Of a DNA stretch of 64,000 nucleotides, positions 9,297-18,409 are shown piece after piece. A model generated the notes under the pieces. The model ran no database searches, had not been told where the DNA came from, and was given only the letters and a program-made list of their open reading frames with translations. Positions within the stretch are counted from its first letter, which is position 1. Each line of letters opens with the position of its first letter. Both the position numbers and the translations under genes were made by a program. The DNA comes from Candidatus Saccharimonadota bacterium (GTDB lineage: Bacteria; Patescibacteriota; Saccharimonadia; Saccharimonadales; Saccharimonadaceae): NCBI GenBank assembly GCA_017545505.1, contig JAFWNB010000004.1, positions 118,420 to 182,419 of the forward strand, read 5' to 3'.

Positions 9297-9305
9297 GAGT
9301 GCTAA
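9279..9305. promoter_or_regulatory. CIRCE operator (HrcA binding site)
   Basis: TTAGCACTC, nine bases, GAGTGCTAA: a perfect CIRCE element. It covers the -35 box and most of the spacer of the clpC promoter, so bound HrcA would block RNA polymerase. This implies heat-shock control of clpC-clpP by HrcA encoded elsewhere. Confidence 0.97.
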
Positions 9306-9321
9306 TTTTATAAAAGTTGTA

Positions 9322-10218
9322 TTATTTTAGCATTGATTCGTCAAATTTTACGTAGCTTCCATCTTTTAATACAAAAACCGTTGTATGGTAACCGCCATAC
9401 CCCCTTACTACGTCCATGACTGATACATCAACAGTATTTGTCACGAATCCATCAATTTTAACTGTTCCTTTTACAGAAAAATCATTATTCTCTGCTAAAT
9501 TATATAGTGTATCCAAATATTTTACCGTTCCGTCTGCCATAATAAAACCAATTTGAAAAAGTCCACCATCTTGGCCTGACCCAAATTCAATCACATCAAA
9601 TATTTTTCCATTTATTCCTGTAACATTACAATCTTTAACCTTGGCTTCACCGTCAGAATCCTTTTTTCCGAGTTGGCACTCGGTAATCTCGCCATTTTTT
9701 ACGGCTATATCGACAACGTTGGAGCCTGCCTTCTCAATAAAATTAGATGATTGGAATCTAATCGTGAATTCTTCTTCCGAATTCTTTGAAACTAATACTG
9801 GGTTCGCACTATTATCTTCTGTTTCTATTTCAATAGTCTCATCTTCTGTACTGTCGCTTATTTTATCTAATAGTTCATTATTCTGAGCTTTTAGAGTAGT
9901 AATTTGAGAATTAAGTTGTTCTTTTTGGGTGTTGCTATCAAGCATTGTCCAGACGCCGAAGCCGATTCCGGTGATCGCCAAAATAGCTAAAAAGACCATA
10001 CCAAGAATCATGCCCTTATTACTCTTCTTCGGTGTTCCGGCCGCCATCATATTCTGTTCTTCTTTTGGTTTTGGCTCAGGCTCCGGTGTAGCTACTGGCT
10101 CTGGAGTAGGTGTAGGCACAGGAGCTGGCTTTGGAGTTACTGGATTTTGTACTGGCGGTTTTAAAGGTGCCACCCTGTTTGGTGTTGGCGCAGGCGCCAC
10201 GTCTTGTTTTGGTTCCAT
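9322..10218 (-). CDS. Membrane-anchored protein with proline-rich cytoplasmic tail, function unknown
   Basis: A 298-residue protein that I do not recognise. The first ~60 residues are rich in Pro, Ala, Val and Glu, with repeats of the type PTPxPVATPEPEP. One hydrophobic segment follows (GMILGMVFLAILAITGIGFG, about residues 69-90), then a short coiled coil (QLNSQITTLKAQNNELLDKI) and an outside domain of about 170 residues, beta-rich by appearance. The topology is therefore N-in with an extracellular C-domain. It has its own promoter (TGATATAAT at 10248-10256) and an AGAAGGG ribosome binding site. The promoter overlaps the divergent promoter region of the AMP-ligase gene. No catalytic motif is visible. 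Confidence 0.75.
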   Translation of the reverse strand: MEPKQDVAPAPTPNRVAPLKPPVQNPVTPKPAPVPTPTPEPVATPEPEPKPKEEQNMMAAGTPKKSNKGMILGMVFLAILAITGIGFGVWTMLDSNTQKEQLNSQITTLKAQNNELLDKISDSTEDETIEIETEDNSANPVLVSKNSEEEFTIRFQSSNFIEKAGSNVVDIAVKNGEITECQLGKKDSDGEAKVKDCNVTGINGKIFDVIEFGSGQDGGLFQIGFIMADGTVKYLDTLYNLAENNDFSVKGTVKIDGFVTNTVDVSVMDVVRGYGGYHTTVFVLKDGSYVKFDESMLK

Positions 10219-10247
10219 TTTTTCCCTTCTATTTTGCTTATGCTTTG

Positions 10248-10271
10248 ATTATATCACAGTTATGCTATAAT
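10248..10271. promoter_or_regulatory. Divergent promoter pair
   Basis: TGATATAAT on the minus strand (10248-10256) serves the membrane-protein gene. TGCTATAAT on the plus strand (10263-10271) serves the AMP-ligase gene. Both give short leaders with a ribosome binding site. Confidence 0.65.
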
Positions 10272-10294
10272 GGACGTATAAAAAGCGAGGTAAT

Positions 10295-11998
10295 ATGTTA
10301 AAAATCAAAGGACAGAAGCGCGACCCGTTTGTGCCGCCCGTCAGTATTTATTCTTTATTCAAATTATCAAGTTTTCATCACTGGAATGACGTAGTGATAA
10401 ACCAGAAAGAAATTGATTTTACCCGTAAAGAACTAAAACAAGACGCAAAAATTTTAGCTAAAGCATTTTTACAGCTAGGAATAAAAAAACACGATATTAT
10501 TTTGGTGGCTACTGGAAGATCGATGTATGAAAGTGTTTTGATTTTTATGGCAGCCAATCGTATTGGTGCTATAGTTTCATTTTTAGACGAAAAAACCCCT
10601 CGTGACACTATTATTCATTACCTTGAAGAGTTTAATTCTAAGTTATTAATAACTTATAAATATAGCGATAAACGCATTAAGGATTTGAAGAGCGATGTCA
10701 AATCTTTGAAATACGTAATCAATCTTGACGGACGAACAGTAGATGAGGCGGGTCCGGACGACGACCAAGAAGAAGATATTGAATTTCATGCTCTAGATGG
10801 TTTTTGGCTCGGTAAACAAAACATCGTTGCCGTAGCAGAAAAATATCGCGGTCATGTACCAAGTAATACTTTTGGTGCCAATAACGAAGCCTTGATTTCT
10901 TTTACTTCTGGGTCAACTTCCGGGCCTAAGCCAATGGTTTTTACAAACAAAAATCTAATCGCTTCGGCAATATATTCTAAAGTTGCCTCTGCGGTTAAAA
11001 TGTGGGATAAAGAGCTTCATACTTGGATGGATTACGTAAAATTTGATTGTCCATACGGATTAGTGGTATCAACGCTTGCGCCAATTTGTGGTGGCGGCGA
11101 AGTAATTGTTACTCCAGACATAGATGATAGTAATTTGGATTACTATATGGGAAAGAGCTCAAATACGATTTTTGGGGTACCACCGCTGCTTGAGGCAATG
11201 CCCTTATTAAAAGAGTCCACGGATATTAGCGGATTAAAAATGTTTGCTTCAGGTGGCGAACGTTTAGAAAAATCTGCTTCTTTATCGGCTTTGGAATTCT
11301 TTAAATCTCGTGGACTTAATAATGTAAAAATCAGTAATGGCTATGGTACAGGAGAAATTTTAGGGCTCATTTCTACGGCCGTCGGAAATACTGCATACAA
11401 TCCGGATTCAGTTGGCAAAATTCCGGCCGGAGTACAAGTCATGGTTTTAGATCCAGAGACTGGCGAAGAGCTAGATTTTGGTAAAACAGGTATTTTATAT
11501 GCTACAGGCAAACATGTTCTAAATCGTTACTTTAATCGCCCAGAACTTGACGAAGAAAAAATCATTACTCTTCGTGGCAAAAAGTTTATCAAGACTGGCG
11601 ATCTAGCCTACGTAACACCTTCTGGATATATTACACTAGTAGGGCGTGCGACTTTCTTTATTAATAATATACCTGCAAAGGTCTACTACGAAGTTGTTCG
11701 TGCTGCGGTTTCAAAATCTGAGCTAATTGATAAGTGCTACGTGGTAAAGGGGCCAGACAAAAAGTTTAAGCTCGCACCATATGCTTTTGTAGTAACCCAC
11801 GAAGGCGTACCGCATAATAATGACACTCGAAAACAAATCCTCGAAACCGTAAAAGAGCCATTTAATCTTGGCAGGCGACGTATCACTTTAAAATCTTATG
11901 AGCTTCCGTCTAAAATAGTCTTTTTGGATGAGCTCCCATTGACACGAGCCAATAAAACAGATTTTCGCAAGCTTGAAAAAATGGCACGCGAGATGTAG
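10295..11998 (+). CDS. AMP-dependent synthetase/ligase (acyl-adenylate-forming enzyme)
   Basis: A 567-residue member of the ANL superfamily that adenylates a carboxylic acid. The A3 phosphate-binding loop is SFTSGSTSGPKPM (about residue 205), A5 is seen as NGYGTGEI, and A7 as KTGDLAYV. The C-terminal small domain is present but its catalytic lysine region is atypical (LTRANKTDFRKLEKM). Substrate is unknown; a fatty-acyl ligase is the simplest guess, which would fit a lipid-scavenging lifestyle. GCGAGG precedes ATG 10295. galU starts 12 bases downstream and probably belongs to the same transcript. Confidence 0.82.
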   Translation: MLKIKGQKRDPFVPPVSIYSLFKLSSFHHWNDVVINQKEIDFTRKELKQDAKILAKAFLQLGIKKHDIILVATGRSMYESVLIFMAANRIGAIVSFLDEKTPRDTIIHYLEEFNSKLLITYKYSDKRIKDLKSDVKSLKYVINLDGRTVDEAGPDDDQEEDIEFHALDGFWLGKQNIVAVAEKYRGHVPSNTFGANNEALISFTSGSTSGPKPMVFTNKNLIASAIYSKVASAVKMWDKELHTWMDYVKFDCPYGLVVSTLAPICGGGEVIVTPDIDDSNLDYYMGKSSNTIFGVPPLLEAMPLLKESTDISGLKMFASGGERLEKSASLSALEFFKSRGLNNVKISNGYGTGEILGLISTAVGNTAYNPDSVGKIPAGVQVMVLDPETGEELDFGKTGILYATGKHVLNRYFNRPELDEEKIITLRGKKFIKTGDLAYVTPSGYITLVGRATFFINNIPAKVYYEVVRAAVSKSELIDKCYVVKGPDKKFKLAPYAFVVTHEGVPHNNDTRKQILETVKEPFNLGRRRITLKSYELPSKIVFLDELPLTRANKTDFRKLEKMAREM

Positions 11999-12010
11999 AA
12001 TGAGGTTATT

Positions 12011-12844
12011 ATGATTACGAAAGCTATTATTCCTGTCGCAGGTTGGGGCACAAGGCGACTTCCAATTACTAAAATTATCGAAAAATCAATGCTCCCGGTC
12101 GGGAATCGTCCTTTGGTTGACTACTCCGTGCAAGAATTAATTGCGGCCGGAGTCAAAGACATTTATATGGTAATTTCCAATGTTGAGCCTTGTCAGGTGC
12201 AAGAGTTTTATAAAGACAATCTTGCGCTTAACCAATACTTAATTGATCGCGGCAAAGAAGATAGATTGAAACTTGCTAAAACCCTACCAGACGACGTTAC
12301 TATCCATTATACAGTTCAAGATCCAGCCGGTAAGTACGGAACAGCTGTACCGATTGCAATGGTGGTCGAAGAATACAATATCAATGAGCCAGTTTTAGTA
12401 TTTATGGGTGATGATTTTATTTGGAATCCAAATGGCGAATCAGCGGCAAAAGCTTTGATTAAATCCATCAAGGACGAATCTGATTCGGCGATTCTTGGAG
12501 TAGAAATTCCAAAAGAAAACGTCGAAAAATACGGTGTACTTTCAGCAAAAGACGGCAAACTAGTTGGGGTAGTTGAGAAACCTACGCCAGAAGAAGCTCC
12601 ATCTAATTTAATAAATGTTTCTAAATACATTATGTCGCCAGAGCTGTTAAAAAGAATTGTGAAATATGTGCGCGAAAATGATTTTGGACCACTCGACCAG
12701 GAATACATGGTGACAGATCCAATTGACGAGTTCATTAAAGATGGCGGGGTAATGCGCGTCGCACCAACAAATGGCGAATATTTGGATGGCGGTTCTGTAG
12801 AAGGTTGGCTACACGCAAATAACGTCGTTTGCGGAAACAGTTAG
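12011..12844 (+). CDS. galU: UTP-glucose-1-phosphate uridylyltransferase (GalU-type)
   Basis: A 277-residue nucleotidyltransferase that makes UDP-glucose from UTP and glucose-1-phosphate, the donor for surface polysaccharides. The N-terminal signature is AGWGTRRLPITKIIEKSMLP, close to the GalU consensus with the catalytic lysine in place. Further family stretches are YTVQDPAGKYGTA, FMGDDFIW and GVLSAKDGKLVGVVEKP. Another nucleotide-sugar pyrophosphorylase is possible. A GAGG ribosome binding site precedes the start. It converges on gpmI, and their ends overlap by four bases. Confidence 0.88.
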   Translation: MITKAIIPVAGWGTRRLPITKIIEKSMLPVGNRPLVDYSVQELIAAGVKDIYMVISNVEPCQVQEFYKDNLALNQYLIDRGKEDRLKLAKTLPDDVTIHYTVQDPAGKYGTAVPIAMVVEEYNINEPVLVFMGDDFIWNPNGESAAKALIKSIKDESDSAILGVEIPKENVEKYGVLSAKDGKLVGVVEKPTPEEAPSNLINVSKYIMSPELLKRIVKYVRENDFGPLDQEYMVTDPIDEFIKDGGVMRVAPTNGEYLDGGSVEGWLHANNVVCGNS

Positions 12845-14493
12845 CTATTTGTTCTGATTAAAGGTTGGCTCCAGCTTTTTGGGTAGTCTTGTTGACCTAA
12901 AAGAATTGCGATGGTCGCAGCTAAATTGGCTAGTCCTGGATTTTTTAAAGAAGATATCTGGTATTTTTCACGATTTTTGGTATCATCGCAAATGATGCAT
13001 GGCACACGATTTGTAGTGTGAGCGGTTTTGGGCTGACCGTTTTGATCTAGTATTTCTTCAGCGTTGCCATGGTCTGCTACAATAATCAAAGTGCCGCCCA
13101 ATTCTTTTACTCTGGTATAAATCCGAGCGAGCGACAAATCTATGGCTTCAATTGCGATAATAGTAGCTTCGAGATTAGCAGTGTGCCCCACCATATCTCC
13201 ACCTGGATAATTGATGCGGATAAATCTATAATTAGTGAGGTTTTTTAAAACTTCATCGGTAATTTCTGCGGTTTTCATCCAAGGACGAGTCTCGAAAGGT
13301 TCGGTGTATGAATCAACCTCAATGTGTTCTTCATAAGGAGCTTTTTCATAACTGTTGCCATTAAAATAGTACGTGACGTGACCAAATTTGACAGTTTCTG
13401 AAACTGCGAGTTCCGAAATACCACGCTCGCCTAAAAATTGATTGAGAGTGTCTTTAATTGAGACTGGCTCAACTAAATAATGTTTTGGCAAATGAGTATC
13501 GGAGTCATACTCCGTCATGCCTACAAAATAAACATCATTTGACGTATAATTGCCACGGTCAAAGTACGGAAAATCTCGATCTTCAAATGCCCTGGTAATT
13601 TCGATTGCACGATCAGCGCGAAAATCAAAATAGATAAATACGTCGCCTTTTTCGACCTTACCGATTGGTTTTTCATCTTCATCTACTATTACAAATGCTG
13701 GTAAATACTGATCTTGGAGACTTTGATTAGCATCACGAAGTGCTCGAATAGCTTCATCGCAAGAACGAAAATAATAATCTGCTTTTCCGTTTACCATCAT
13801 ATCCCAACCGCGAGCTACCATTGACCAATCGTTTTCGTATCGGTCGGCTACGGTTGTCATTCTACCACCGCCGGAAGCGATTTTGATATCCGCTCCGCCA
13901 AAGCGCTTAACGAATTCTTCGAGGCGGTGAATGTATTTTGGCTCAGACTGTGGAGCAACGTCGCGCCCATCAAAGATAGCGTGAATACGAATTTTACGAA
14001 CACCCTCTTTATAAGCACGTTCTATCATTTGCTCAAGATGTGAAATGTGGCTATGTACCCCGCCATCAGAAAAAATACCTGCAAAATGAAGGGTTGCAGG
14101 TGTTATCTTATAATTATACCACGGATTATTAAAATTGTCAATTTTTACAGGGGTTGGGCTAGTCTTTCTAATTTGATTGATAGCGCTTTTCCAGGCGTTA
14201 GATCTAAAAACGGCGCCAGTAGCAAATGCTTCTTCGATGCGTGCAATACCCTGCTTTGCTATCTGGCCGGAGCCCATAGTATTGTGCCCTACTTCGGAAT
14301 TGCCCATTTGTCCTGGCAAGAGCCCTACTGATTCACCAGACGCATCAAGTGATACGCGCGGATATTTTCGCGATGCTTCTCCTAAAAAAACTGTTCGCGC
14401 TTTTGAAACTGCGTTTCCTGGCCCGTCTTTTGCTAGACCGACTCCATCTAAGATTGCGAGCACCACAGGCCCATCATACTGCAGTTTATTCAT
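12841..14493 (-). CDS. gpmI: 2,3-bisphosphoglycerate-independent phosphoglycerate mutase
   Basis: A 550-residue alkaline-phosphatase-superfamily enzyme that interconverts 3- and 2-phosphoglycerate using two Mn ions. The metal and nucleophile sites are present: LAILDGVGL, the catalytic serine in GQMGNSEVGHNTMG, HAIFDGRDVAPQS, YFDFRADRA, and ADHGNAEE. It is about 40 residues longer than common GpmI, mainly in the region around SYEKAPYEEHIEVDSY. The ATG lies six bases after TGGTAAAAT, so it is probably leaderless. It belongs with pgi, pgk and pyk to the glycolytic set in this window. Confidence 0.96.
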   Translation of the reverse strand: MNKLQYDGPVVLAILDGVGLAKDGPGNAVSKARTVFLGEASRKYPRVSLDASGESVGLLPGQMGNSEVGHNTMGSGQIAKQGIARIEEAFATGAVFRSNAWKSAINQIRKTSPTPVKIDNFNNPWYNYKITPATLHFAGIFSDGGVHSHISHLEQMIERAYKEGVRKIRIHAIFDGRDVAPQSEPKYIHRLEEFVKRFGGADIKIASGGGRMTTVADRYENDWSMVARGWDMMVNGKADYYFRSCDEAIRALRDANQSLQDQYLPAFVIVDEDEKPIGKVEKGDVFIYFDFRADRAIEITRAFEDRDFPYFDRGNYTSNDVYFVGMTEYDSDTHLPKHYLVEPVSIKDTLNQFLGERGISELAVSETVKFGHVTYYFNGNSYEKAPYEEHIEVDSYTEPFETRPWMKTAEITDEVLKNLTNYRFIRINYPGGDMVGHTANLEATIIAIEAIDLSLARIYTRVKELGGTLIIVADHGNAEEILDQNGQPKTAHTTNRVPCIICDDTKNREKYQISSLKNPGLANLAATIAILLGQQDYPKSWSQPLIRTNS

Positions 14494-14499
14494 ACGTTT

Positions 14500-14508
14500 A
14501 TTTTACCA
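14500..14508 (-). promoter_or_regulatory. Extended -10 promoter, leaderless, for gpmI
   Basis: TGGTAAAAT, six bases (aaacgt), ATG at 14493. Confidence 0.6.
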
Positions 14509-14510
14509 TA

Positions 14511-14538
14511 AAAAAATAGCCCCGAAGGGCTATTTTTT
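14511..14538 (-). terminator. Intrinsic terminator after aguA
   Basis: On the minus strand AAAAAATAGCCC, a TTCG loop, GGGCTATTTTTT: a 12-bp stem closed by a UUCG tetraloop and followed by a T run. It begins within the aguA stop codon and closes the agmatine operon. Confidence 0.92.
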
Positions 14539-15631
14539 AGGCTTTTGGTACCTGTTGAGTAATGCAATGAATATTGCCACCACCTAGTAAAATTTCGCGG
14601 GCATAGACCGTTTCAATTTCGCGGTCCGGGAAGCATTCTTGTAAAGTGCGAATTGCAGCTTCATCATGAGGGTCATTGAATATTGGTAAAATAATTGCGC
14701 CGTTACAGTTGTAATAGTTAATGTAAGAAGCGGGCAATCTGTCGCCTTCATTACGAGGAAATGTGCCTTCGACTACATCGACTCCTTCCGATTCTTCTTT
14801 AGTAATAGTTACTACATTTGGAACATGTATTTTTATAATCTCTAATTTTCGACCGCGAGCATCGGTTTCGGATTCTAGGTATTCAAGGGCACGCACCGAG
14901 CGTTCGTGTTGCGGATCAGACGGATTATCTTCCCATGCTAAAACTACCTTCCCTGGAGCTACAAATTGACAAATATTATCAACGTGACCATTTGTATCCT
15001 CATCCTTGTAAATACCATACGGAATCCAAAGAACTTTTTCTCCACCACAATAATCAAGTAGATATTTCTCGATTTCTTCTTTAGATTTACCGGGGTTACG
15101 ACCTTCATCTAAAAGAGTTTCTTCTGTGACTAATAAAGTACCTTCACCATCGCTATGGACTGAGCCACCTTCAAGCACAAAATCATCTGTGCGGTAACGG
15201 TCAACCCCTTCTATTGCAGCCATTTTAGCTGCAATAGCATCATCTAAATCCCATGGGAAATAAATTCCATTTACTAGTCCACCATATCCATTAAATGCCC
15301 AATCGACTGCTCGCATTTCACCTTTTCCATTAATAAGCATCGTTGCACCGGTATCGCGAATCCATGAATCATTATTGGATATTTCGACAACTTGGACATT
15401 CTTCATATTCATGCCTAAAACATGAGCATATTGAGATTGATTCACGCCTAGAACCACCGGTTCATGCTTGGCTATTTTTTCAACAACCTCTTTAAAGGCT
15501 TTTTGTGCCGGTTTAGCGCCTCCTCGCCAGTTATCTGGGCGTTCAGGCCAAAGCAAATAAGTGCATTTATGCTCGGAAAGTTCTGACGGCATATAAAATC
15601 CATCTTGCTTTGGAGTAGAATTAAGTTTCAT
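14537..15631 (-). CDS. aguA: Agmatine deiminase
   Basis: A 364-residue guanidino-group-modifying enzyme that hydrolyses agmatine to N-carbamoylputrescine and ammonia. The opening DGFYMPSELSEHKCTYLLWP and NWRGGAKPAQKAF are typical of AguA, and the catalytic cysteine is in GGGNIHCITQQVP near the C-terminus. The active-site EGGS is visible (VLEGGSVHSDG). Length is normal. It has its own AAGGAGAT ribosome binding site and a -10 box (TATAAT) just behind a terminator, so it can be expressed apart from the upstream antiporter and ptcA. With these and arcC it forms the agmatine deiminase energy pathway. Confidence 0.95.
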   Translation of the reverse strand: MKLNSTPKQDGFYMPSELSEHKCTYLLWPERPDNWRGGAKPAQKAFKEVVEKIAKHEPVVLGVNQSQYAHVLGMNMKNVQVVEISNNDSWIRDTGATMLINGKGEMRAVDWAFNGYGGLVNGIYFPWDLDDAIAAKMAAIEGVDRYRTDDFVLEGGSVHSDGEGTLLVTEETLLDEGRNPGKSKEEIEKYLLDYCGGEKVLWIPYGIYKDEDTNGHVDNICQFVAPGKVVLAWEDNPSDPQHERSVRALEYLESETDARGRKLEIIKIHVPNVVTITKEESEGVDVVEGTFPRNEGDRLPASYINYYNCNGAIILPIFNDPHDEAAIRTLQECFPDREIETVYAREILLGGGNIHCITQQVPKA

Positions 15632-15667
15632 AAGTATTATCTCCTTTTCTATATATTATAATAGCAC

Positions 15668-15695
15668 AAAAATAGCCCCCTTGCGGAGGCTATTT
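15668..15695 (-). terminator. Intrinsic terminator between antiporter and aguA
   Basis: AAATAGCCTCC, loop GCAA, GGGGGCTATTT followed by T residues on the minus strand: an 11-bp stem with one wobble pair. It would partly separate aguA from the antiporter transcript. Confidence 0.85.
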
Positions 15696-15708
15696 AGGTT
15701 TTTATCTT

Positions 15709-17160
15709 TTATCTTTTAGCTTTTCGCGTTATTTTCTTCTGCTTGTCTTTCTGCGACATATGGAATATCATAACTTCACCAATCGCTATACAAACTATTG
15801 TGCTAATTATTAACGTAGAGTTATCTGCAATTGCTTCCATATTAAACTCTGGAATTAGTGTAAATAACAACGAAATACCAAGAAGAAGTAATGGAACTAC
15901 ACCCATAATCCAACGCATAATAGGGCCAACTTTAACCCAGTAGCCGTTCCTGACTTGTGGACCATTCTTGTGTAGTTTGATAAATGCAGCGAACATCGGA
16001 ATATAACTAAACAATAGACATACGAGAGATAGATCAAAGAATGCCCAGAACATATTCGCGCCGTCTTCCCATTCTGGGAAACAATAAGCTAGAATTATGC
16101 CTGCTACTGCTAATACGGCAGCGATGATACCTGTCCAGATACCTACCATATATGGTACACCATCTTTGTTGCGTTTTTTCCATGATTTTGGGAACATACC
16201 GTCTTCAGCTGCATAAGCAATTACCGAATAGACACCAAAGTTCCAAGAGGAAATGTTTGAAATGAGAGTTAAAATAAAGGCTCCACCTACGACAATAATA
16301 ATGGATTTTATGGCTGCCGCAGAGATTCCTGCATTTGCCATAAGTACTTGGTATGAATCCAAGAAACCAGTATTTGTTTGAATTTCTTCAAACGAGGTCC
16401 CGACACCCATACCAAATGATGGGAGGATATAAAATAAAGCAATCAATATTCCACCCAATATGATAGCTTGTGGGATTTGTTTTTTGGGTTTATCCATATC
16501 GTCCACAAAAGTACCGACTACTTCGAATCCAAGCATGTTAAATATAATCAATGACACAAATGATAGACCAGCCCAATCGATCCCGCCATCTGCGCTTGCT
16601 AATGGCACAAAATCATGCCAACTTTCGATTGGGTTCATTGTCCCCTGTGTAAAGAATACATATAGGCCCAGTGCCGATATGCCACCTAATATTAGAAACT
16701 TTATTATTGCTCCAGTATTTGACACCCAAGCGGATTGCGAAATACGAAGCATACCTAGAATGGTAACTAGCGCAATATAAAATACCTGAATTGCGAGCAC
16801 CATCCATATTTCCATCTCGATGCCAAACATTTGCATTATCATCGTAGTGATGAGATCGGCAAGTGAAGCAATCCAGAGTGGGTAGTTTACCCAGTAAAAC
16901 CACGCAACGCGTGACGCCCATTTTTTGCCAAAGGCTTTTTTGATCCAGGTATACATGCCACCCTCAGATGGATATTGTGTGCCGAGTTCGGCTGAAATTA
17001 AGCCGTATGGGATGAAGAATCCGATCAACATAATAATCCACCAAACATACATCGAATTGCCAATTGATGCTGTTGGCGCGATCGCATCTCCGACCAATAT
17101 TATACAGACTGTTGCAAGAACTGCAGAAAACAGTCTGAACTTATGTTTTTTCTTTGGCAT
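15709..17160 (-). CDS. aguD: APC-family amino acid permease, probable agmatine/putrescine antiporter
   Basis: A 483-residue membrane protein with about 12 hydrophobic segments and the APC-family opening (GDAIAPTASIGNSMYVW and YGLISAELGTQYPSEGG, the unwound first helix and its partner). The family exchanges amino acids or polyamines across the membrane. The position between ptcA and aguA makes agmatine-putrescine exchange the likely job; that is inference from context. The ATG overlaps the ptcA stop (TAATG) and is preceded by AGGAGG, so translation is coupled to ptcA. Confidence 0.85.
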   Translation of the reverse strand: MPKKKHKFRLFSAVLATVCIILVGDAIAPTASIGNSMYVWWIIMLIGFFIPYGLISAELGTQYPSEGGMYTWIKKAFGKKWASRVAWFYWVNYPLWIASLADLITTMIMQMFGIEMEIWMVLAIQVFYIALVTILGMLRISQSAWVSNTGAIIKFLILGGISALGLYVFFTQGTMNPIESWHDFVPLASADGGIDWAGLSFVSLIIFNMLGFEVVGTFVDDMDKPKKQIPQAIILGGILIALFYILPSFGMGVGTSFEEIQTNTGFLDSYQVLMANAGISAAAIKSIIIVVGGAFILTLISNISSWNFGVYSVIAYAAEDGMFPKSWKKRNKDGVPYMVGIWTGIIAAVLAVAGIILAYCFPEWEDGANMFWAFFDLSLVCLLFSYIPMFAAFIKLHKNGPQVRNGYWVKVGPIMRWIMGVVPLLLLGISLLFTLIPEFNMEAIADNSTLIISTIVCIAIGEVMIFHMSQKDKQKKITRKAKR

Positions 17161-18176
17161 TATTTAACCTCCTTTTGTCCTTTAATATAATCGAGGGTTT
17201 TTTGGCCCACCCGACCAAAATATAATACCAACCCACGTTGGGCGGTTAGACGGTTTTCTGCTTCATCCCATGCTACCGAATTCGGACCGTCTAGTACCGA
17301 ATCCGTCACTTCTTCATTTCGATTTGCAGGTAAACAATGCATAAATTTACAATTTGGATTTTCAGTTGCCGCCATCATTTCATCGTTAACTTGATACTTA
17401 GGATAAAAATCTTTCATATACACTTCTTTTGGAGTCTCCTTGTCATATAAACCATACCAAACGTCAGTGTAAATAAAATCTGCACCCTTCAAGGTTTCTG
17501 GATCTTCGGACCAAATCGCTGAGCCACCATATTTTTCTGCATTTTTACGGCCGATTTCTAGCCATTCATCAGATATCTTATGATTTTCTGGACCATAATG
17601 TACAAAATTGAAGCCAAGTTTTGTACTGATTTCGCAAAGGGTGTTACAAACTTGTGTCGCGTCTCCAACGAAAACAATTTTTAGATCATTAATCTTCTTT
17701 CCTTTTGGCCAATGGTCGAAAACTGTTATCATGTCACCGATTCCTTGTGTCGGATGTACGCGATCGCTCATTCCATTGATTACGGGGACCTTTGAGTATT
17801 TCGCTAAAGCCTCAATAGATTCGTGTTTATCTACACGTGACATTACCATATCACACATACGGCCGAGCACTATGGCTGTGTCTTCGATAGTCTCATGAGC
17901 TCCCAACTGAATAGCGCCTGGCGCCAAATTGAGTGCATGGCCTCCAAGTTGAGCCATTGCTACTTCGAAAGAAACTCTAGTTCTGGTTGATTTTTGCTCA
18001 AAAAGCATGGCTAGAGTTTTGTGATACAGGGATTCTAGGGTGCCACCTTCTTTGATATAACTTCTAACAATTCGAGAAAGCTTAATAATATCAACAATCT
18101 CCGATTGCTCGAAGTCAGCCGTATCAATAAAATCTTTCTTAGTTGGTTCTTGATGCTTAAGCGTAAAAATATCCAT
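17160..18176 (-). CDS. ptcA: Putrescine carbamoyltransferase
   Basis: A 338-residue member of the aspartate/ornithine carbamoyltransferase family. It runs in the catabolic direction: N-carbamoylputrescine plus phosphate gives putrescine and carbamoyl phosphate. The carbamoyl-phosphate motif STRTRVSFE and the HCLPANRNEEVTDSVLDG stretch are present; the residues after HCLP match putrescine rather than ornithine enzymes, and context agrees. A longer frame would start at 18194, but its first codons contain the TATAAT of the promoter. I use ATG 18176, six bases after TGGTATAAT, hence leaderless. Confidence 0.9.
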   Translation of the reverse strand: MDIFTLKHQEPTKKDFIDTADFEQSEIVDIIKLSRIVRSYIKEGGTLESLYHKTLAMLFEQKSTRTRVSFEVAMAQLGGHALNLAPGAIQLGAHETIEDTAIVLGRMCDMVMSRVDKHESIEALAKYSKVPVINGMSDRVHPTQGIGDMITVFDHWPKGKKINDLKIVFVGDATQVCNTLCEISTKLGFNFVHYGPENHKISDEWLEIGRKNAEKYGGSAIWSEDPETLKGADFIYTDVWYGLYDKETPKEVYMKDFYPKYQVNDEMMAATENPNCKFMHCLPANRNEEVTDSVLDGPNSVAWDEAENRLTAQRGLVLYFGRVGQKTLDYIKGQKEVK

Positions 18177-18182
18177 AAGCAC

Positions 18183-18191
18183 ATTATACCA
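18183..18191 (-). promoter_or_regulatory. Extended -10 promoter, leaderless, for ptcA
   Basis: TGGTATAAT, six bases (gtgctt), ATG at 18176. The box lies inside a spurious upstream extension of the reading frame. Confidence 0.72.
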
Positions 18192-18214
18192 CAATTATTC
18201 TTCGACAACTAATA

Positions 18215-18313
18215 TTATGCAATTCTTTTAACACAAATATCACCGCCAACAAAATGGACGCTTTTGACTTCTCTTAAGGCAATATTTTTGATTTCCTTTA
18301 CTTTTATTTTCAT
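18215..18313 (-). CDS. Small ORF of 32 codons upstream of the agmatine operon
   Basis: ATG at 18313 is preceded by AAAGGAT at good spacing, and a TGCTATATT-like -10 box lies about 55 bases further upstream. It encodes a 32-residue basic peptide (MKIKVKEIKNIALREVKS..., ending CVKRIA) without a signal sequence. It sits between the divergent ptcA and arcC genes on the ptcA strand. It could be a leader peptide, a regulator or a small protein. I do not recognise it. Confidence 0.45.
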   Translation of the reverse strand: MKIKVKEIKNIALREVKSVHFVGGDICVKRIA

Positions 18314-18394
18314 TATTTATCCTTTTTATTTTATTTATATGACCTGTTTATATAGATAATATAGCATTAAATAAATATAAGCACAAGTGTTTTA

Positions 18395-18403
18395 TGTTAT
18401 AAT
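18395..18403 (+). promoter_or_regulatory. Extended -10 promoter, leaderless, for arcC
   Basis: TGTTATAAT, six bases (tttaat), ATG at 18410. Confidence 0.7.
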
Positions 18404-18409
18404 TTTAAT

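Noticed and set aside
14537..15631. Arginine deiminase (ArcA) as identity of the deiminase
   Set aside because: N-terminal and C-terminal signatures fit agmatine deiminase, and the adjacent transferase looks like the putrescine enzyme.
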